From contig JAEEZP010000158.1 of NCBI GenBank assembly GCA_016291915.1, positions 1 to 7,318 on the forward strand: 7,318 nucleotides of DNA, written 5' to 3'. Below are positions 1-6,927 of the stretch, piece after piece. Position numbers and translations under genes: made by a program. The stretch is from Prevotella sp. Lineage in GTDB: Bacteria; Bacteroidota; Bacteroidia; Bacteroidales; Bacteroidaceae. Each line of letters begins with the position of its first letter. Position 1 is the first letter of the stretch. The notes beneath the pieces are model-generated. The model saw nothing but the letters and a program-made list of their open reading frames with translations, searched no databases and had not been told where the DNA came from.

Positions 1-851
1 CAGATGTCTGCCTCCGTGTGGCTGAGTTTTTTCATATACCTATTATTAATGCCGACTCCCGACAGATCTTTCAGGAGATTCCCATAGGGACAGCTGCCCC
101 CACTGCACAACAACAGCAGCGGGTGAAGCATTATATGGTGGCCAACCATCAACTGTCAGACTATTACAGTGCATCGATGTACGAACAGGATGTGCTGAAG
201 ATTCTCGATGACGAATTCCAAAGACATGATATTGCCCTGCTCAGCGGTGGATCGATGATGTATGTCGATGCCGTATGTAATGGCATCGATGATATACCCA
301 CGGTAGATGATGAGACCCGGGCATGGATGAAAGAGCGTTATGCCAAAGAAGGCCTCGAATCACTATGCAAAGAGTTAAAGCTGCTGGATCCCGACTACTA
401 TGCGATCGTCGACAAAAAGAACTACCGCAGGGTAATCCATGCACTGGAGATTATCCATTGTACAGGAAAGACCTATACCTCTTTCCGCACAAACACCCAT
501 AAGGAACGTCCTTTCAACATCATAAAAATTGGTTTAACCAGAGACCGTAACGAATTATACGACAGGATCAACCGTAGGGTTGATAAAATGATGGAGGAAG
601 GATTGCTTGATGAAGCCCGCAGGATGTATCCGCTACGTCAGTTGAACGCGCTGAATACCGTAGGTTATAAAGAATTGTTTAATTACTTCGATGGCGTATG
701 GTCGTTGGAGGAGGCTGTAGAACGTATCAAAGGGAACACCCGCAGATACTGTCGTAAACAACTCACCTGGTATAAGAACAACCCGGAGATCACCTGGTTC
801 CACCCCGACAACGTTGAAGAAATCATAAATTTTATTGAATCCTTAACATAA
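1..851 (+). CDS. miaA: tRNA dimethylallyltransferase MiaA (5' partial)
   Basis: MiaA transfers a dimethylallyl group from DMAPP to N6 of A37 in cytosolic tRNAs that read UNN codons; the product is usually methylthiolated afterwards. The frame is open to the left edge (first full codon at 3, Asp), so the GTG at 18 is internal and not a start. About 282 residues are visible; the family is about 300, so roughly 20 residues with the GxTGxGKT P-loop are missing. Counting from the first full codon: INADSRQI at 15-22 and IGTAAPT at 28-34 (substrate-binding segment), LLSGGSMMY at 79-87 (the GGT/GGS loop, Ser where E. coli has Thr), KKNYRRVIHALEI at 138-150, TVGYKEL at 219-225, and the basic TRRYCRKQLTW at 246-256, typical of the C-terminal end. 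The gene ends with TAA and is followed by a terminator-like hairpin, so it is probably not strongly co-transcribed with the PBP gene. Identification is firm. Confidence 0.96.
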   Translation, partial: DVCLRVAEFFHIPIINADSRQIFQEIPIGTAAPTAQQQQRVKHYMVANHQLSDYYSASMYEQDVLKILDDEFQRHDIALLSGGSMMYVDAVCNGIDDIPTVDDETRAWMKERYAKEGLESLCKELKLLDPDYYAIVDKKNYRRVIHALEIIHCTGKTYTSFRTNTHKERPFNIIKIGLTRDRNELYDRINRRVDKMMEEGLLDEARRMYPLRQLNALNTVGYKELFNYFDGVWSLEEAVERIKGNTRRYCRKQLTWYKNNPEITWFHPDNVEEIINFIESLT

Positions 852-859
852 TAAACGGT

Positions 860-890
860 AATGAAGGAAGGTTATTCCTTTATTTTTATT
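860..890 (+). terminator. Putative intrinsic terminator after miaA
   Basis: Nine bases after the miaA stop there is an inverted repeat. AAGGAA (864-869) pairs with TTCCTT (875-880) across a 5-nt loop (GGTTA), and the stem extends outward through a G-T wobble (863/881) to 860/884, about 10 pairs in all. A T-rich run (883-890, interrupted by one A) follows at once. The stem is AT-rich and so not very strong. The T run leads straight into the -7 box of the next gene. Confidence 0.5.
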
Positions 891-897
891 ATCTTTG
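890..897 (+). promoter_or_regulatory. Bacteroidetes -7 promoter box (TATCTTTG) for the PBP gene
   Basis: TATCTTTG is an exact match to the TAnnTTTG -7 consensus of the Bacteroidetes primary sigma factor. It ends 30 bases before the ATG at 928, leaving room for a leader of roughly 20-25 nt. I see no good TTTG-type -33 element at the expected distance, because that stretch (about 865-875) is occupied by the terminator hairpin. The box also contains the TTG at 895 that could be mistaken for a start codon of the downstream frame. Confidence 0.6.
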
Positions 898-927
898 CAC
901 GATATAATAATAAAAACTACAATCATC

Positions 928-3417
928 ATGAACATACGCGAATCATGGATCGGAAAACTACTATCATGGTTTAAAGGTTTCTTTTCCTGGTATAAGTCTC
1001 TCTATAAAGGAAAGAAGTGGTATACCAAAACAATCGTTGGTTTTATATCACTCATCCTCATGTTCATCATCTATCTGGGGATGGTGGACATCAACTTCCT
1101 TTGGTTGTTCGGTAAGAGTCCTGGCTTCTTCTCTGGCATCAAAGATCCTCAGACAAGTGAGGCCTCAGAGATATACAGTGCGGATGGTGTGCTGATCGGA
1201 AAATATTTCAGTGAGAACCGCACCCCCGTGAAATACGAGGAGGTGAACCCTGCTTTCTGGAAAGCCCTTATCGATACGGAGGATGAGCGATTCTATAAGC
1301 ATAGAGGTGTGGATGTCATCGGATTATTAGGTGCTGTTAAAGATGCCGTGCTTCATCATGATGCCCGTGGTGGTTCTACCATCACCCAGCAGTTGGCCAA
1401 GAATATGTTCCGTGTACGTACGCAGTATTCCACCGGTCTGCTCGGAAAGATCCCCGGTGTGAAGATGCTCATCATGAAGACCAAGGAATGGATCATCGCC
1501 AGTAAACTGGAGTATCTCTTCGAAAAGAAAGAGATCCTCACCATGTATGCCAACACAGTGGATTTCGGTTCTAATGCCTTCGGTATCAAGACGGCATGTA
1601 AGACCTATTTCAACACCACCCCTGCTGAACTGAAGACCGAACAGGCTGCAGTATTGGTGGGTATGCTGAAGGCCACTACCTACTACAATCCTATCGCCAA
1701 CCCCAAGAACTCGGAGAGAAGGCGTAATCAGGTACTCGATAACATGGTACATCTGGGAGATCTTACTGCTAAGGAATGTGACTCTCTAAAACAAATACCT
1801 ATCACACTGGATTATAGTGTGGAGACCAATTACGATGGACAGGCCAAGTATTTCCGTGAGGCAGTGGCTCATTATCTGGAAGACTGGTGTAAGGAGAACT
1901 CGTATGACTTGTACAGCAGTGGTCTGAAGATTTACACCACCATCGATACCCGCATGCAGAAATATGCGGAGGAAGCGGCTACCACGCAGATGAAACAGGT
2001 ACAGCAGAACTTCAATAACCACTGGGGTAAGCAGGAACCATGGCAGGATGAGACACATAACGTGATCCCCAACTTCATTGAGGGTATCGCCAAGAAACTG
2101 CCGGTATACAATTATCTCACGAAGAAATATCCCAATCAGCCCGACTCCGTGGACTACTATCTGAACCAGCCTCATACGGTGAAAGTGTTCGATTATGAGA
2201 ATGGCACTATAGAGAAAGAGATGTCTACCATGGACTCCATCCGTTATATGGTCCGTTTCATGCACTGTTCTTTCGTAGCCATGGAACCCCAGACGGGATA
2301 TGTGAAAGCATGGGTAGGTGATATCGACTTCGACTCCTGGAAATATGATAAGGTGACAGCCATGCGACAGCCGGGATCAACCTTTAAGTTGTTCGTTTAT
2401 ACCGAGGCCATGAACCAAGGACTCACGCCTTGTGACAAGCGCAGGGATGAGTATTTCTCCATGGAGGTATACGACAGAAAACAGAAGAAGATGGTGCGAT
2501 GGACACCCTCTAATGCCGACGGACGATTCTCTGGTGACTCCATCCCCCTGAAAGCTGCTTTCGCCAAGAGTATCAACTCGGTGGCTGTGCGCTTAGGACA
2601 AGAGATGGGCATCAAGAATATCATTGCCACGGCACAGGATATGGGTATTCACAGTAAACTGGATGACACACCGTCATTGGCATTGGGTTCTTCGGATGTG
2701 AACCTGCTGGAGATGGCTGATGCCTACTGTTGTATAGCTAACGACGGTAAGCACATCGACCCTGTGCTGGTAACACATATCGTTGACAAGAACGGTAAAG
2801 AGGTTTACAGAGCACCGAAAGAAGTGAAACAAGTTATCCCCTATAAGAGTGCTTTCCTCATGCAGAAGATGATGATGGGCGGACTGCGCGAGCCAGGAGG
2901 CACCTCCATGAGTCTGAACCACTGGGTGGGTGTACGCAAAGCCTTAGACACGGAGTTCGGTGGAAAGACAGGTACCTCTAACAATCACTCCGATGCTTGG
3001 TTTATGTGCATCAGTCCAAATATCGTCTGCGGTGCATGGGTAGGTGGAGAATACCGCTGTATCCATTTCCGAACAGGTGCCCTTGGTCAAGGTTCTAAGA
3101 CAGCATTGCCCATCTGCGGCTATTTCCTGGAATCACTGATGAATGATCCGAACTTCTCCCAGTATCATGGCAAATTCAAGAAACCATCCGAAGAGGATAT
3201 CGTATCCAGCCTATATGAGTGCTCGAGCTACTACGTACAAAAACGTGACACCTCAGATATCGACTCCCTCGCGATGATGGACGATGAGATCCTTCTCGAT
3301 GAAGAGGGTAATCCGATCATCCATGAGGAAACGGAAGGGAATACCACGGATCCTAGCAGCCCAGAAAAGAAAACTGAGAAGGTAAAGGAACAGGCGGTAA
3401 CCTTTGATGACTTGTAA
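928..3417 (+). CDS. mrcA: Bifunctional class A penicillin-binding protein (PBP1A type)
   Basis: An inner-membrane peptidoglycan synthase that polymerises lipid II (GT51 domain) and cross-links stem peptides (transpeptidase domain) in the periplasm. The start is ATG 928, giving 829 aa; the frame is open from TTG 895, but that TTG lies inside the promoter box. Visible parts: a basic, aromatic cytoplasmic N-terminus (1-34), one membrane segment (about 35-53), and GT51 with EDERFYKHRG at 118-127 (catalytic Glu118), GGSTITQQLAKN at 148-159, KEWIIASKLE at 186-195 and RRRNQVL at 264-270. The transpeptidase has STFK at 484-487 (nucleophile Ser484, Lys487), SIN at 548-550 and KTGTS at 680-684, so both active sites look intact. 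About 130 residues separate the start of the GT/TP linker (about 350) from Ser484, and the C-terminus (about 770-829) is a low-complexity Asp/Glu-rich tail. The stop overlaps the helicase start (TAATG). The product is certain; the symbol is by analogy with E. coli (also called ponA/pbp1A). Confidence 0.97.
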   Translation: MNIRESWIGKLLSWFKGFFSWYKSLYKGKKWYTKTIVGFISLILMFIIYLGMVDINFLWLFGKSPGFFSGIKDPQTSEASEIYSADGVLIGKYFSENRTPVKYEEVNPAFWKALIDTEDERFYKHRGVDVIGLLGAVKDAVLHHDARGGSTITQQLAKNMFRVRTQYSTGLLGKIPGVKMLIMKTKEWIIASKLEYLFEKKEILTMYANTVDFGSNAFGIKTACKTYFNTTPAELKTEQAAVLVGMLKATTYYNPIANPKNSERRRNQVLDNMVHLGDLTAKECDSLKQIPITLDYSVETNYDGQAKYFREAVAHYLEDWCKENSYDLYSSGLKIYTTIDTRMQKYAEEAATTQMKQVQQNFNNHWGKQEPWQDETHNVIPNFIEGIAKKLPVYNYLTKKYPNQPDSVDYYLNQPHTVKVFDYENGTIEKEMSTMDSIRYMVRFMHCSFVAMEPQTGYVKAWVGDIDFDSWKYDKVTAMRQPGSTFKLFVYTEAMNQGLTPCDKRRDEYFSMEVYDRKQKKMVRWTPSNADGRFSGDSIPLKAAFAKSINSVAVRLGQEMGIKNIIATAQDMGIHSKLDDTPSLALGSSDVNLLEMADAYCCIANDGKHIDPVLVTHIVDKNGKEVYRAPKEVKQVIPYKSAFLMQKMMMGGLREPGGTSMSLNHWVGVRKALDTEFGGKTGTSNNHSDAWFMCISPNIVCGAWVGGEYRCIHFRTGALGQGSKTALPICGYFLESLMNDPNFSQYHGKFKKPSEEDIVSSLYECSSYYVQKRDTSDIDSLAMMDDEILLDEEGNPIIHEETEGNTTDPSSPEKKTEKVKEQAVTFDDL

Positions 3418-5168
3418 TGGCCAACAAAAAATACGATATCGGTGAGATCGATCTGGATAATCAGGAACTGCAACAGGCGCTGCAAATCATACAGTATACG
3501 CGCAGGTCGCTGTTCCTGACCGGTAAGGCGGGTTCCGGAAAATCCACCTTACTGAAGTATATCTGTAATACCACCAAAAAGAAATATGTGGTATTAGCTC
3601 CTACCGGTATCGCTGCCATTAATGTGGGGGGCGTCACCCTGCACAGTTTCTTCAAGATCCCTTTTCACCCCCTGTTGCCCAACGACAGCCGGTTCAGCTA
3701 CCGACACATCAGGGAGACCTTGAAGTATAACAATGAGAAGAAGAAACTGCTACGTGAACTGGAACTGATCATTATTGATGAGATATCCATGGTGCGTGCA
3801 GACATTATCGATTTCATCGACAAGATCCTGCGTGTATACAACCGTAATATGCGTGAGCCGTTCGGAGGAAAGCAGTTGCTTCTGGTAGGTGATATGTATC
3901 AGCTGGAACCGGTAGTGAAGGAGGAGGATCGCAAAATGCTCCAGCCCTTCTACCCTTCTTCTTTCTTCTTTGATGCACGTGTGTTCCGAGAGTTTCAACT
4001 GGTAAGCATAGAACTGAAAAAGGTGTATCGCCAGAAAGATCCTGTCTTTATCACAATCCTCGACCATGTGCGTACAAGTAAGGTATCTGCTCTTGATTTG
4101 CAGATGCTTAACAAACGTGTGGATGAACCGATGATACAACAGGATAACCAGTTGGCCATCACCCTCTCCTGTCGCAGGGATACTGTCGACTATATCAACA
4201 CGCAAGAGTTGGATAAGCTACCCGGAGAACCCACTCTCTTTAAGGGCACCATCACAGGTGAATTCCCTGAGAGTAACCTGCCCACACCCATTGAACTATA
4301 TCTGAAGCCAGGTGCTCAGATTATCTTCATCAAGAATGATATGGACAAACGCTGGGTGAACGGTACCCTGGGCGTGATAGAAGCCATCGATGAAGAGACA
4401 GCCCTCCTCTATGTCATCACTGAAGATGGGGAGGAATATGAGGTAGAACCGGCACAGTGGAGCAATATTCGTTATACCTTTAACGAGAAAGAACAGAAGA
4501 TAGAGGAAGAGGAGATCGGTGTCTACCGCCAGTTCCCTATTCGTCTGGCATGGGCCATCACGATCCATAAGAGTCAGGGCCTCACCTTCCGTCATGTGAA
4601 TATCGATCTTACCGGAGGTGTCTTTGCAGGAGGACAAACTTACGTTGCTCTGAGCCGCTGTGTGTCTTTAGAGGGTCTGTCACTCACCGAACCGATCCGC
4701 AGAGAGGATATCTTCATACGCAATGAGGTGGTCAACTATGCACAACAGTACAACAACCAGCAGCATATCCACCAAGCCCTGTCAGAGAGCAAAGCCGACA
4801 AGGAGTATCATGATGCCGTAACAGCTTTTGAGAAAGGTGATTACGAACAGTGCTTGAATCATTTCTTTGTTGCTATCCACAGTCGTTATGACATCGAGAA
4901 ACCTGCTGCCAAACGACTCATCAGAAGGAAACTCTCTGTCATTAACCGTTTAAGACAAGAGAAAGAAACACTCCAGAAAGAGATAGATGAACAGAAGACC
5001 TATCTGGAGAAACTATCCGTGGAATATATTATGATGGGTAAAGAATGCGAGCGTGAGCAGATGTGGGAGGCAGCGATAGCCAACTACAACAAAGCACTGC
5101 ATCTACGCCCGGATTCTCTAGAGGCCAAGAAACGCCTAAAAGCTCTTCGAAAGAAAGTCAAAGAATAG
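3417..5168 (+). CDS. PIF1/RecD-like SF1B helicase with C-terminal coiled coil and TPR-like region
   Basis: A predicted cytosolic ATP-dependent 5'-3' DNA helicase of the PIF1 group (583 aa); the substrate is not deducible. Motifs in order: Walker A GKAGSGKST at 36-44; motif Ia APTGIAAINVGG at 61-72 followed by TLHSFF; Walker B IIIDEISM at 118-125; motif III GDMYQLEPV at 158-166 (the usual QLPPV has Glu164 in place of Pro); motif IV YRQKD at 204-208; motif V WAITIHKSQGLTF at 379-391; and motif VI YVALSRC at 409-415 with the arginine finger Arg414. All catalytic residues are present. After the helicase core (to about 440) come a helical repeat resembling half a TPR (about 461-490), a Lys/Glu-rich probable coiled coil (about 500-535) and a TPR-like hairpin (about 536-575, with WEAAIANYNKALHLRPDS). 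ATG 3417 overlaps the PBP stop by one base, which argues for translational coupling and fixes the start. The pairing with a cell-wall enzyme gives no obvious functional clue. Confidence 0.93.
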   Translation: MANKKYDIGEIDLDNQELQQALQIIQYTRRSLFLTGKAGSGKSTLLKYICNTTKKKYVVLAPTGIAAINVGGVTLHSFFKIPFHPLLPNDSRFSYRHIRETLKYNNEKKKLLRELELIIIDEISMVRADIIDFIDKILRVYNRNMREPFGGKQLLLVGDMYQLEPVVKEEDRKMLQPFYPSSFFFDARVFREFQLVSIELKKVYRQKDPVFITILDHVRTSKVSALDLQMLNKRVDEPMIQQDNQLAITLSCRRDTVDYINTQELDKLPGEPTLFKGTITGEFPESNLPTPIELYLKPGAQIIFIKNDMDKRWVNGTLGVIEAIDEETALLYVITEDGEEYEVEPAQWSNIRYTFNEKEQKIEEEEIGVYRQFPIRLAWAITIHKSQGLTFRHVNIDLTGGVFAGGQTYVALSRCVSLEGLSLTEPIRREDIFIRNEVVNYAQQYNNQQHIHQALSESKADKEYHDAVTAFEKGDYEQCLNHFFVAIHSRYDIEKPAAKRLIRRKLSVINRLRQEKETLQKEIDEQKTYLEKLSVEYIMMGKECEREQMWEAAIANYNKALHLRPDSLEAKKRLKALRKKVKE

Positions 5169-5181
5169 ACGTTTCTGTTAT

Positions 5182-6801
5182 TTAACTGTACAGATACCGT
5201 TTGATACTCATCTTAGGAGTCTTCTCAAAGGGCTCATCCACCAGTACCACCTTATTTAATTTACTGTACACTGGCAATGACCGATTGGCAGCAGTACGGA
5301 TCATCTCGGGTATTTCTGCCTTGGTTTTCTTGTCGGTATCCTCGGGGATATCAGGATAGACAAGGGCCACCAACTTACCGTTACGATCTACTACCAACGA
5401 CTCTACGACATACGGACAGCCAGACAAGACGGCTTCTATTTCCTCTGGGTAGATATTCTGTCCGGAGGAGTTGAGGATCATCGATTTAATACGTCCACGG
5501 ATAAAGATATTCCCCTCTTCATCCATCGTGCCCAAATCACCCGTACGGAACCAGCCATCATCGGTAAATGCCATCATGTTTGCCTCGGGGTTCTTATAGT
5601 AGCCAATTGTCATATTAGCACCCCGTGCCTGTATCTCACCCGCCTCATTCTTGGGATCCTCAGAGATAATCCTGAGTTCATGAACAGGTTTGCCACATGA
5701 TCCGGGCACGAAGTTGGTCCACCACTCCCATCCTAACAACGGACAGGCTTCGGTCATACCATAACCCACGGTGAACGGCAGTCGTATTGTCGTAAAACAC
5801 TGTTCTACCTCAGGCTTAAGTGAGGCGCCACCCATGATAAAACAGCGAACCCTCCCACCGAAGGCAGACAGGATCTTCCTACGTACAAGCTTATATATCA
5901 GTTTGTTGGCATAAGGTATGGAAAGCAAGCGGTCCATCTTCTCCAAAGCCGGTTTGATGGAATTGGCATAGACCTTCTCCATCACCAACGGAACAGTAAC
6001 GACCATATAGGGCTTTACTTCTTTCATCGCCTTGAGCAGGGTTGTTGGAGATGGTGTCTTTCCTAAGAAATACACGGTGACTCCATCTATATTGGGATGA
6101 ATAAACTCAATAGCCAACCCATACATATGGGCCATGGGGAGCATCGACACGATCGTCTCTCCCGGTTTGTTGGGGAAGTGGGTATTGCTGAACTCATCCG
6201 TATCAGAGAGGGCACCATAGGTAAGCATCACCCCCTTAGGGTTACCGGTGGTTCCTGAGGTGTAGTTGATGATAGCCAACTTATCCCAGTTGTCTGTAGG
6301 ATAAGAGATATTCTCCGGCTTTAAACCATCGTGGTAGGTGCGGGTAAATGTCTGCATGCGGTTTTCCCATGCTTTGGCGACACGCTCGTCACGATGCCAC
6401 AACAGCCGATGGTCTTTCACGTTGATGACTGCTTTTACCGACGGCATCTGTTCGGGATTCAGTTTTTGCCAGATATCCTCATCCGTAAAGAGCAGAACAC
6501 TGTCAGAATGATGGGTCAGGGCTGTGATACTCGATGGATGGAAATCAGCCAGCAGAGGCACTGCCACACACTCGTTCACATTGATATCCCAAAACGTGAT
6601 GGCCCAACGGGCAGAGTTACGCGCACAGAGGGCCATCTTACTGCGCTTGGTGATTCCTGCCTCAGAAAGGAAGAGTCTGAACTGTTCTATGTCTGTAGCC
6701 AACTGCGCATAGGTATACGACTCTCCGCCATAATCACAGAGTGCCTTCTTGTTCCACTGCGCCTTCACAGTGTCTTCCATTTTTTTCAGATAATGTTTCA
6801 T
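5182..6801 (-). CDS. AMP-forming acyl-CoA synthetase (long-chain fatty acid--CoA ligase family)
   Basis: An ANL-superfamily enzyme expected to activate a fatty acid with ATP to acyl-AMP and then form acyl-CoA, in the cytosol or at the inner face of the membrane. 539 aa, near full length for the shorter FadD-like group. Motifs: P-loop YTSGTTGNPKG at 180-190; LPMAHMYGL at 221-229; FIMGGASL at 321-328; A5 VGYGMTEACPLL at 345-356; A7 GWFRTGDLG at 416-424; A8 IRGRIKSM at 434-441, with Ser440 where Asp or Lys usually marks the hinge; QNIYPEEIE at 448-456. In the last motif, TPKMSIKR (528-535), Ser532 falls where the A10 catalytic lysine (TPxGKxKR) is expected. I recall TPKxSIKR from Bacteroidales homologues, so this may be a subfamily trait and not decay. 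ATG 6801 gives MKHYL, the N-terminus I recall for these proteins; Met8 is the only near alternative. The gene converges on the helicase with a 13-bp gap. The acyl chain length cannot be read from sequence. Confidence 0.93.
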   Translation of the reverse strand: MKHYLKKMEDTVKAQWNKKALCDYGGESYTYAQLATDIEQFRLFLSEAGITKRSKMALCARNSARWAITFWDINVNECVAVPLLADFHPSSITALTHHSDSVLLFTDEDIWQKLNPEQMPSVKAVINVKDHRLLWHRDERVAKAWENRMQTFTRTYHDGLKPENISYPTDNWDKLAIINYTSGTTGNPKGVMLTYGALSDTDEFSNTHFPNKPGETIVSMLPMAHMYGLAIEFIHPNIDGVTVYFLGKTPSPTTLLKAMKEVKPYMVVTVPLVMEKVYANSIKPALEKMDRLLSIPYANKLIYKLVRRKILSAFGGRVRCFIMGGASLKPEVEQCFTTIRLPFTVGYGMTEACPLLGWEWWTNFVPGSCGKPVHELRIISEDPKNEAGEIQARGANMTIGYYKNPEANMMAFTDDGWFRTGDLGTMDEEGNIFIRGRIKSMILNSSGQNIYPEEIEAVLSGCPYVVESLVVDRNGKLVALVYPDIPEDTDKKTKAEIPEMIRTAANRSLPVYSKLNKVVLVDEPFEKTPKMSIKRYLYS

Positions 6802-6861
6802 CTACTTTCTGTTTAAAAAATAAAAACTTGTCATACAAGGAAAAATACAGAAAGAGGATAA
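6802..6861 (-). promoter_or_regulatory. Probable promoter and leader region of the acyl-CoA synthetase gene
   Basis: This very AT-rich stretch lies between the xylA terminator hairpin and the synthetase ATG, so the synthetase promoter should be here if the gene has its own. On the minus strand, TATTTTTC (6847 down to 6840) is one base off the TAnnTTTG -7 consensus; no convincing -33 box accompanies it. No Shine-Dalgarno sequence is evident before the ATG. Assignment of an exact promoter is weak. Confidence 0.3.
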
Positions 6862-6895
6862 ATGGAGGATATGTCAACAACCACATATCCTCCAT
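6862..6895 (-). terminator. Hairpin terminator downstream of xylA
   Basis: A perfect 12-bp inverted repeat: ATGGAGGATATG at 6862-6873 and its complement at 6884-6895, with a 10-nt loop. Read on the minus strand it starts 33 bases after the xylA stop codon and is followed by a T-rich tract with several C residues (TTTATCC, then CTCTTTC and TATTTTT). The plus-strand flank (AAGGACG) has no T run, so it should act in the xylA direction and insulate the acyl-CoA synthetase gene. Confidence 0.6.
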
Positions 6896-6904
6896 AAGGA
6901 CGTA

Positions 6905-6920
6905 ATTCCCTCACGGGAAT
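6905..6920 (-). other. Short GTGA-loop hairpin in the xylA 3' UTR
   Basis: ATTCCC and GGGAAT form a perfect 6-bp stem closing a 4-nt loop. In the xylA transcript (minus strand) the loop reads GUGA, which fits the stable GNRA tetraloop class. It begins 8 bases after the xylA stop codon and sits just before the larger terminator hairpin. It may be an RNA-stabilising 3' element; function is inference. Confidence 0.4.
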
Positions 6921-6927
6921 CAAATAA

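Noticed and set aside
18..20. GTG as the start codon of miaA
   Set aside because: The reading frame continues to the left edge with residues that fit MiaA just after its P-loop; the true start is outside the window.
895..927. TTG start giving 11 extra residues on the PBP
   Set aside because: The TTG lies inside the TATCTTTG promoter box and would precede the likely transcription start; ATG 928 gives a normal PBP N-terminus.
1327..2265. Long minus-strand open frames opposite the PBP gene (141 and 159 residues)
   Set aside because: They are antisense to conserved GT51 and transpeptidase coding sequence and show no family features.
5174..5194. Possible bidirectional terminator between the convergent helicase and synthetase genes
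   Set aside because: Only a 5-bp stem (TCTGT/ACAGA) with an 11-nt loop and an overlapping CTGTACAG palindrome are present; too weak and without a T run, so where the two transcripts end is unresolved.
6331..6816. 161-residue open frame on the plus strand opposite the acyl-CoA synthetase
   Set aside because: It lies almost wholly antisense to a well-identified gene, and its His/Arg-rich protein has no recognisable motif; it is a shadow of the real codons.
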